This document shows positions 8,001-13,214 of a stretch of 13,214 bases of DNA, in pieces. The position numbers and the translations under genes were made by a program. Source of the DNA: JAWLGW01 sp964569055. GTDB taxonomy: Bacteria > Planctomycetota > J058. Position 1 is the stretch's first letter. Each line of letters begins with the position of its first letter. Below the pieces are notes generated by a model. It was not told where the DNA came from and made no database searches. It was given only the letters and a program-made list of their open reading frames with translations. Location: the NCBI GenBank assembly GCA_964569055.1, contig CAZMSZ010000201.1, positions 1-13,214 on the forward strand. The letters run 5' to 3'.

Positions 8001-11000
8001 TCGCGCTTCCGGACGGCTCTCACACGCTCTCGGTGCGCTCGGTCGACCCCGCCACGGGCGAGGAGGTGAGCTCGTTCGAGTACGCGTTCGTGGTCGACAC
8101 GGTCGCGCCGGCCGCGCCCACGATCGTCTCGCCTCGCGGCGGCGACGTCGTCCCCAACGCCCTCACGGCGCAGGGCTTCGCCGAGCCGGGGGCGCGGGTC
8201 CTGGTGTTCGCGGACGCCGCCCTCTTGGCCGCGACGAGCGCGGACGCGATCGGGTTCTTCAGCGTCTCGGGTCAGCTCCAGACGGGCGAGCACCTGCTCT
8301 GGGCCGTGGCCGTCGACCTCGCCGATCACGCCTCGCCGCCTTCGCCCGTCGTGCGGGTCCTCTCGGGGCCGGCGCCCGTCTTCGGCTGGGTGTTCGAGGC
8401 CGAGGCCCACCCCCCGCAGCCGCTGGCGGGGATCCCGATCACCCTCGAGCCCGCCGGTCTACGCACGCAGACCGCGGGCAACGGCCGCTTCGTGTTCCTG
8501 GACGTGCCGCCAGCCCAGGTCCTCGCCGCCGACGGGACCGCCCGCGGGTTCACGCGCCTGGAGGTGCCGGTCGCAGCCGTCCCGGGGCAGGTCCAGGAGA
8601 TCGGCCCGCTCCTGCTCCAGCCGATTCCAAAGGATCACCTGGTGTCGGTCGCCCTCGTCGCTGGACGTGCGCCGGACGAGGTCGTCGTCCGCAATCCGGG
8701 AGCCCCCCAGGGGACGCTGACCCTCCCCGCGAGGACCTTCGTGGGTGGTGTGCCAGGCGACACGATCGAGCTGGGCGTGCTCCCGGTCGACCCGTCCCAC
8801 ACGCCCCTCGCCTTCCCGCCCGGACTGAGCCCGTCGCTCCTGTGGGAGCTCCTGCCTTCGGGCGCGCGCTTCAGCCCCGGGGTCTCCTTCGCGGTCCCGA
8901 ACTCGACCGACCTCCCGCCTGGCGCCGTGGTCCCGCTGTACGGCCTCAAGGCGGCCCTCGGCGGCTGGGTCCCGGTCGGGTTCGGCACGGTCGATCCGAC
9001 GGGCGCCCAGATCGTGACGGGTCCGATCCTGACCTCCTTCTCGCTGTTCTGCTTCAACCTGCCGGGGAGCTTGAACACGACGGTTCGCCTCAGGCTCCAA
9101 GACATCGCCGGGCGGCCTCACTCGGAGGCGCGGGTCACCATCGACGGGGTGGAGATGGCCCACGCGGGCGGCGGGACCTTCCTCCTCAACCTGCCCGGCG
9201 TCTCGCCCGATCGCGTGCTCCGAGCGATCGTCCACGCGCGCTTCCCCGACGGCCAAGGTGGGCTGATCCGGTTCTGCGGCGAATCCGATCCGACCCTTGC
9301 CCTTCCGGGTTGGACCGACCTGCAGGGCGGGGAGCCGCTCGTGGTCGGCGCGCTGGTCTCGGACGGGATCGTGACGCTCGGTGGCACCAGCGGGGTCGCG
9401 CCCGTGACGACGTTTCAGACCCTGTTCGTCTCGCTCGGCGGCCCCGCGCGGAACGGCGAGCCGCTCGTCGTCGCGGGCGCGAGCGCCGACGAGCCGGCAA
9501 AGGCCTACGTCGGCTTCGCGAACCTCGTCTACCCCGAGCCGGACGCGCCGCCCCGCGCCTCGATCGCTGAGGTGCCGTCGGCCAGCCTCACCGCACCGGC
9601 TCAGACCCAGTACTTCCCTTTCGTGGTCGAGGTGAGCGACCCCAACGGCCAGACGGTCGACGTGGTCTCGGTCGAGTACACGCTCGACGGAGGCGTCAGC
9701 TCGATTTCGAGCCTCGACTACGCGCGCGGCGATCCGCGCTCCCTCCGCTCCTCGCCCCCAGGTGGCAAGCGCTACCTGTTCGTCGCCGACTTGCTCGGCC
9801 CGAACGGCCCGCCCGAAGGCGCGCACACACTCGCGGTGCGCGTGACGGTGGAAGACCCGAGCGGCACGCAGTTCGACACCCTCTGGTCCGAGGAGGTGCC
9901 GCTCGAGATCGACCTGACCCCGCCCACCTTCGCGGCCCTGCCCGACGTAGTGGTGGAGCAGGAGGACCGCTTCGGTGCGGTCGTGAGCTACCCGCTCCCC
10001 GTCGCGACCGACAACCTCGGCCCGCCGACGGTGACGTGCTCTCCGGCCTCGGGCTCGCTGTTCCCCGCGGGGACGACGGCGGTCGTGTGCACGGCGACGG
10101 ACGGCTGGGGCCGCACCGCCTCGGGGACGTTCAACGTAATCGTCCAGGACACGACGCCTCCCACGCTCGGCACCGCGCCCGACCTCGTCGTCGAGGCGGA
10201 GGGACCAGGCGGGGCGCTGGTGCGGTTCGAGCCGCCGGTGGCCTCGGACGCAGCGGACCCCTTCGTGCAGGTGGTCTGTTCGCCCGCCTCGGGGAGCGTG
10301 TTCCCGATCGACTCCTCGACGGGGGCCGCCGTCGCGACCCCAGTCACCTGCACCGCGACCGACGCCGCGGGGAACAGCGCCAGCAGCGTGTTCACCGTGC
10401 TCGTCCAGGACACCACTCCGCCGGTGTTCGCGCCGGCGAGCGACCTCGTGGTCAACGTGCCCACGGGCACGCTCCAGGCGAACGTGACCCTGAACGCGCC
10501 CGTGGCGCGCGACGCGGTCGGGCCAACCTTCCCGTTCGTGACGCTGACCGTCGCGGGCCTGAGCCACGCATCGGGCGACACGGTGCCGCTGCCTTTGGGC
10601 ACCACGACCGTCGAGTGCACCGCCAGCGACTTCGCGGGCAACGTCTCCACCACGAGCTACGACGTCCTCGTCCGCGAGGCGCCGCCGCTGTTGCTCGTCG
10701 ACGACGACGACGGGACCAGCGCGCAGGACCTGTACGAGGATCTCCTTGCCACGCTGTACCCCGACGAGGTCGAGGTGTGGAGCGTCCGCGAGCGCGGCTC
10801 GCCGCGTGCAGCCGATCTGCGCCCGTACGAGGCCGTGCTCTGGATCACGGGCGAGCCGGGCCTGGGGCTCTCGTTGGACGACGGCATGGCCCCGCTGCTC
10901 GCAGCCCGAGAGGAGTGGGCTCTGGCCCAGTTCCTCGACGGCGGCGGCAACCTACTCCTGATCGCGCCGCGGCTGCTGCAGGGGAGCTGTGATCTCACGA

Positions 11001-13214
11001 GCGGAGTCACGCTCGGCGAGTTCGCGCGGACCTGGCTCGGGATCGACCGAGCTCTGAGCAGCAACTTGGCTCCCTTTTCGGAGAAGCTCGTGGGCGCAGC
11101 GGGCTCGCTCGCTGACGGCGTCAGCGTCGCCCTTCAGAACCAAGCACGCGATCAGAGCTCTACGCAGAACTACATGCTCGTCGAGCCGAGCGCGACCCCG
11201 CCGGACCCCGCCGTCCCCGCGCTGATCGACCCCGACGTCTCAAATCCGCGGCAGGTCGCGACGCTTCAGCGCGAGCGCCGCGAGCCCAGCAGCCACCGGC
11301 TGGTCTACTCCCTGATCGACCTCTCCGAGGTCGCGCCGGTCGGGACCGACAGCAATCCGAGGCCGGTGAATCGGGTGCTGCTGCAGCGGTACGTGGACTG
11401 GCTGCGTGCGGCACCACTCCTTCGCTGGACGCAGCCCAGCGCGGGCAGCACGAGCGTGCCGACCAACGCCCACGTCGACCTCGTGCTGCGCAAGGAGCTG
11501 GACCCTGCCTCCGTTACAGCCCACGTCACGCTCGCCGAAGCCAGCTCGGGCAGCCCGATCGCCTTCTCGCACGAGTACTTCGCGGCCACGCGGACGCTGC
11601 GCCTCAACCCGGCGGCGGCGCTGGCCCCGGGAACCGACCACGTGGTGACCCTCGCGTCCGGGCTCGCCTTCGCTGACACGTCCACCCTCAGCGCGCCGAT
11701 CAGCGTCGCGTTCCAGACGGGCGCAGCCCCCGACGTCACGGCTCCGCCCTCGCCTCCGGCCCCGGTCGGGATCGAGGTCGCGAGCACCGACGGGCGCGTC
11801 CTGCTGAAGCTCCCGCCGTTCGCCGAGGAGGGCCTGTCCTATCACGTGCTCCGAAGCCCGGCGGGTGCCGGGACGTGGACTCGAGTGAGCACAGGCCCGG
11901 TGCGGGCCGAGTTGTTCGAAGACACGGTCCCGACCGGGGTCCCGCTGGAGTACGCGCTGATCGCGGTCGACACCTCCCTCAACGAGAGCGCACTCGGGAC
12001 ACCCTCGGACCCGGTCGTCTCGTTCGACCTCCAGGGCCCGATCGTCGAGATCACGGCGCCCGAGAGTCTGTACCGTACGAGCACCGCCGACGTGGTCGTG
12101 CGGGGCCTCGTCGACGACCCCGGAGCCACGGTCACCGTGAACGGCACGCTGGCTCTCCTCACGGGCGTGAGCTGGGAGCGGACGGTCCCCCTGACGCGCG
12201 AGGGTGAGCTCCCCCTCTCGATCGTCGCTACCGACGCGGCCGGGAACCGCTCGCACTACGTGCGCACGGTGATCCACGACACGACGGCGGCTACACCTCG
12301 GAGCGTGAGCGCGGTCGCCCAGGCGGACGGGTCCGTGCGGCTCGAATGGGCCGACTCGGGAGAGCTCGACCTCGTGGCGCACCGGATCGCTCGTCGGCTC
12401 TCCGGCGAGCCGGGCTTCACTCTGCTCCCAACCGAGGTCCCGATCCCGCAGCGCGTGTTCGTCGACACCGGCGGGGCGGCCGGCGCCGAATACACGGTGC
12501 GCGCGGTCGACGACCTCGGGAACGAGAGCGACGACACCGCCCCTGTGCCGGCCGTACCGTTCAGCGGCGGCTTCGCGGGAGGCGGCGGCGGGGGTGGCGG
12601 TGGCTCCTCCGGCAGCGGCGGGGGCGTGCTGCTTCCGGGCGGCAGCTCGACGCTCTCGGAGAGCGAGTACGTGGAGCTGGCTCCTCCAGCAGCACCCATG
12701 GGCAGCGGAACGCTCGATCACGTGATCGCGGTGAGCGGCGGATTCTTCTGGCCCTCCATACAGCCGAGCTATGCGTCGACGGGCAAGAGCCTCCAGCTCG
12801 GCGGAGTCGACGAGCTGCGTGTGCTGCCGGGCCCACCGGTCCAGACCTTCCCCCTTGTGACTCAAGCGCTTCCCGGCCCGCGAGGGCGGTACTGGCGAGT
12901 GGAGGCTCCTGCGTCATACGGCTACCGCCTTTCGGCGCCGGACGGACTCGGTGCTGCGTTGCGAGTCAGCTTCGAGCTTCCTGCGGGCTACTACTTCGCG
13001 CGAGCGGACTCGGACGGGAACGGGTTCACCGACGGTGCTCTGGTCTCCCCCGATGAGGTCCTGAGCGAGGAGATCTTCGCGTTCGATCTGCTCACCTTCG
13101 CGTACGGAAGTGTCGAGAACCCGAGCCCGGCGTTCCGGGACGTGCGCTGTCCCTGGAGCCCGACCGATCGTGCGATCGCCTATCCGAGGCCTGACGGCTG
13201 GCCGTGGTATGGCG
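5030..13214 (+). CDS. Giant secreted multidomain Ig/HYR-repeat protein, at least 2728 residues, C-terminus outside window
   Basis: One frame stays open from ATG 5030 to the window end. The start overlaps the previous TGA (ATGA) with GGGAG 8 nt upstream. Approximate layout: signal peptide 1-25 (cleavage after AAA); unassigned N-terminal region to 256 with C160 and C166; six Ig-like repeats 257-825; further Ig-like segments 826-1113, including a Big_6-like one from 1023; carboxypeptidase-regulatory-like beta-sandwich 1114-1200 (AGNGRFVFLDVPP); a segment with PNSTDLPPGAVVPLYG and WVPVGFGTVDPTG, perhaps ZU5-like, to about 1345; three HYR domains 1628-1882; flavodoxin/glutamine-amidotransferase-like domain 1887-2005 (LLLVDDDDG, YEAVLWITGEPG, FLDGGGNLLLIAP); Big_5-like 2136-2231; FN3/Ig-like to about 2500; glycine-rich linker 2513-2532; a last segment with DSDGNGFTD (2660-2668). 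It is clearly extracytoplasmic. Adhesion, matrix or polymorphic (RHS-like) roles are possible; no catalytic site is established. Confidence 0.9.
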   Translation, partial: MKIDHAARITLACVPLLLLSRPAAAEEVCRGQSLLPVLPPTVVGAHGSRDLPFSAPTSAGRWFLTVVRGDTSANARVSLNGVAVFGPSDFAGSHQAVLRAEVTVLPTNELDVHVLGQGAVEVRVDGIVPDAQLPAGSHRHVALLPLFEQRFDRSDDPHDCVASGSCDHPLQVTVPSTEGLFTLVAHNGDAAGQHRSSATRVVWNGALAFRESDFNPGVPRVEQAVAALTTNTLCARVRSEPGSFVTVELQGWVVDEDPPEVWVERPAPGSFVGPRDAVVLRYTDAISGVDPATLEVSINGVAVTSTVTVGDEQATLTLDALAPGILLEGENSLRARLRDRACNAAEVELAFRYDSTAPELALTPTGDAPTNQREVLLLAGYTDAGAGVSPGTLRVVLDGADVTTRFSAGPAEAGGTTPPLADGQHTWVVEISDVVGNVATSTATFVVDTVPPTLEIVRPPAGAWVGGAAAGSVAYADDRSGVDLASLRLTLNGADASEQFIVGPSAAEAPLASLPGLREGANELIAELRDLAGNLASSRVAFQLDTTPPSLALTPAAGTFVGPAGATLTATYADGGSGVAPSTLTATIDGSAFAGFTPGPSSASAITPPLAEGPHTLVVTVADAVGNPISATTSWIVDLTPPSVTVADHLCLGPTGELTVGYADAASGVAPASVTVSINGVALTAHALVSPSGVRLSLAALPPGHVNEGSNELRLTVADAVGNEAVRAVTFEYDATPPTLALEPSPGVVLTDPAVTLRATYADAGCGIDLTSLVVTLDGETLTPIAGPSGFELARDLLDGPHAFSVSLADHAGNSITRSSSFVVEARAVAFELGLEPADPRAVVVGTENDLIVRALTRTGHTATTYSGTALISVSDGLGPLDGLVISFTPSEHRGVYRVPRLGYFRSLGELLVTARALAPPPDAITGSLGVQVVLDGEPVVLTPLPEITSAPPEALEVVSFPGQPVSLVLDGQVVETAVADPVTGRVTFSIALPDGSHTLSVRSVDPATGEEVSSFEYAFVVDTVAPAAPTIVSPRGGDVVPNALTAQGFAEPGARVLVFADAALLAATSADAIGFFSVSGQLQTGEHLLWAVAVDLADHASPPSPVVRVLSGPAPVFGWVFEAEAHPPQPLAGIPITLEPAGLRTQTAGNGRFVFLDVPPAQVLAADGTARGFTRLEVPVAAVPGQVQEIGPLLLQPIPKDHLVSVALVAGRAPDEVVVRNPGAPQGTLTLPARTFVGGVPGDTIELGVLPVDPSHTPLAFPPGLSPSLLWELLPSGARFSPGVSFAVPNSTDLPPGAVVPLYGLKAALGGWVPVGFGTVDPTGAQIVTGPILTSFSLFCFNLPGSLNTTVRLRLQDIAGRPHSEARVTIDGVEMAHAGGGTFLLNLPGVSPDRVLRAIVHARFPDGQGGLIRFCGESDPTLALPGWTDLQGGEPLVVGALVSDGIVTLGGTSGVAPVTTFQTLFVSLGGPARNGEPLVVAGASADEPAKAYVGFANLVYPEPDAPPRASIAEVPSASLTAPAQTQYFPFVVEVSDPNGQTVDVVSVEYTLDGGVSSISSLDYARGDPRSLRSSPPGGKRYLFVADLLGPNGPPEGAHTLAVRVTVEDPSGTQFDTLWSEEVPLEIDLTPPTFAALPDVVVEQEDRFGAVVSYPLPVATDNLGPPTVTCSPASGSLFPAGTTAVVCTATDGWGRTASGTFNVIVQDTTPPTLGTAPDLVVEAEGPGGALVRFEPPVASDAADPFVQVVCSPASGSVFPIDSSTGAAVATPVTCTATDAAGNSASSVFTVLVQDTTPPVFAPASDLVVNVPTGTLQANVTLNAPVARDAVGPTFPFVTLTVAGLSHASGDTVPLPLGTTTVECTASDFAGNVSTTSYDVLVREAPPLLLVDDDDGTSAQDLYEDLLATLYPDEVEVWSVRERGSPRAADLRPYEAVLWITGEPGLGLSLDDGMAPLLAAREEWALAQFLDGGGNLLLIAPRLLQGSCDLTSGVTLGEFARTWLGIDRALSSNLAPFSEKLVGAAGSLADGVSVALQNQARDQSSTQNYMLVEPSATPPDPAVPALIDPDVSNPRQVATLQRERREPSSHRLVYSLIDLSEVAPVGTDSNPRPVNRVLLQRYVDWLRAAPLLRWTQPSAGSTSVPTNAHVDLVLRKELDPASVTAHVTLAEASSGSPIAFSHEYFAATRTLRLNPAAALAPGTDHVVTLASGLAFADTSTLSAPISVAFQTGAAPDVTAPPSPPAPVGIEVASTDGRVLLKLPPFAEEGLSYHVLRSPAGAGTWTRVSTGPVRAELFEDTVPTGVPLEYALIAVDTSLNESALGTPSDPVVSFDLQGPIVEITAPESLYRTSTADVVVRGLVDDPGATVTVNGTLALLTGVSWERTVPLTREGELPLSIVATDAAGNRSHYVRTVIHDTTAATPRSVSAVAQADGSVRLEWADSGELDLVAHRIARRLSGEPGFTLLPTEVPIPQRVFVDTGGAAGAEYTVRAVDDLGNESDDTAPVPAVPFSGGFAGGGGGGGGGSSGSGGGVLLPGGSSTLSESEYVELAPPAAPMGSGTLDHVIAVSGGFFWPSIQPSYASTGKSLQLGGVDELRVLPGPPVQTFPLVTQALPGPRGRYWRVEAPASYGYRLSAPDGLGAALRVSFELPAGYYFARADSDGNGFTDGALVSPDEVLSEEIFAFDLLTFAYGSVENPSPAFRDVRCPWSPTDRAIAYPRPDGWPWYG
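5798..7504 (+). repeat. Six tandem Ig-like repeats of about 95 residues in the giant protein
   Basis: Repeat starts are marked by a D-x-x-(A/P)-P motif: DPP at 5798, then DSTAP 6089, DTVPP 6371, DTTPP 6662, DLTPP 6941, DATPP 7229. Spacings are 97, 94, 97, 93 and 96 codons. Most units carry Y-x-D-x-x-S/A/C-G-(V/I), then a segment like LxVxINGVAVT or LDG, then (E)GxxxLxxxxxDxxGN near the end. This matches Ig-like repeats of large bacterial surface proteins. Units have diverged in sequence, so the array is old rather than a recent duplication. Confidence 0.85.
9911..10675 (+). repeat. Three tandem HYR (hyalin repeat) domains in the giant protein
   Basis: Units start at DLTPP (9911), DTTPP (10148) and DTTPP (10409). 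The first two show the HYR signature: a DLVVEAEG-like opening, CSPASGS-(L/V)-FP, then CTATD and a GxxASxxF strand. HYR is an Ig-fold domain found in extracellular adhesion proteins. Unit three keeps ECTASDFAGN but has lost the CSPASGS cysteine, reading AGLSHASGDTVP instead. Paired cysteines in units one and two may form a disulfide. Confidence 0.85.

Noticed and set aside
8459..10567. 702-codon open frame on the minus strand
   Set aside because: Same composition artefact opposite the giant gene; no ribosome binding site or family resemblance.
11240..12865. 541-codon open frame on the minus strand
   Set aside because: Also antisense to the giant gene, Arg/Ala-rich and without motifs; the sense frame shows clear Big_5 and FN3-like domains.
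1..13214. CRISPR array, insertion sequence or attachment site
   Set aside because: No regularly spaced identical repeats, transposase motifs or integrase-type direct repeats were seen; the only repeats are protein-domain repeats inside the giant gene.

Overview
This is a high-GC bacterial window (roughly 70% GC by eye). It carries one 100-base run of N, so it comes from a scaffolded assembly, possibly a metagenome. Core protein sequences place it among bacteria without ambiguity. High GC, clpP-clpX linked to rpmE-prfA, and a very large exported Ig/HYR-repeat protein fit a Gram-negative lineage of the Myxococcota or former Deltaproteobacteria type. That placement is inference; no marker here fixes the phylum.

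Left third (1-3128, all minus strand) is housekeeping. In transcription order it holds clpP (GTG start, promoter candidate TTGACA-N17-TACCCT), clpX (3 nt after clpP), a short hairpin, a promoter candidate ending in TACAAT, rpmE (zinc-type L31), a strong GC hairpin, and the first 205 codons of prfA (RF1), which runs off the left edge. ClpP and ClpX form the ATP-dependent ClpXP protease. L31 and RF1 belong to the translation machinery.

Middle (3129-3740) is a 612-nt divergent intergenic region. It holds the clpP promoter candidate, a perfect 10-bp inverted repeat with a 37-nt loop, and a hairpin that encloses the Shine-Dalgarno sequence of the first rightward gene.

Right two thirds (3741-13214, all plus strand) is an accessory operon whose three products all look exported. 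The first gene encodes a secreted beta-rich, fibre-like protein interrupted by the assembly gap. The second (GTG start overlapping the previous TGA) encodes a short lipoprotein-like protein with HEAT-like helices. The third (ATG overlapping the previous TGA) encodes a giant secreted protein of at least 2728 residues that is still open at the window end. That giant protein has a Sec signal peptide, six tandem ~95-residue Ig-like repeats, further Ig-like domains, a carboxypeptidase-regulatory-like domain, three HYR domains, a flavodoxin/glutamine-amidotransferase-like domain, a Big_5-like domain, FN3-like domains, a glycine-rich linker, and an uncharacterised C-terminal segment with a calcium-binding-type motif. 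The two gene overlaps suggest coordinated expression of a surface or secreted assembly. Its function cannot be decided here because the C-terminus lies outside the window.
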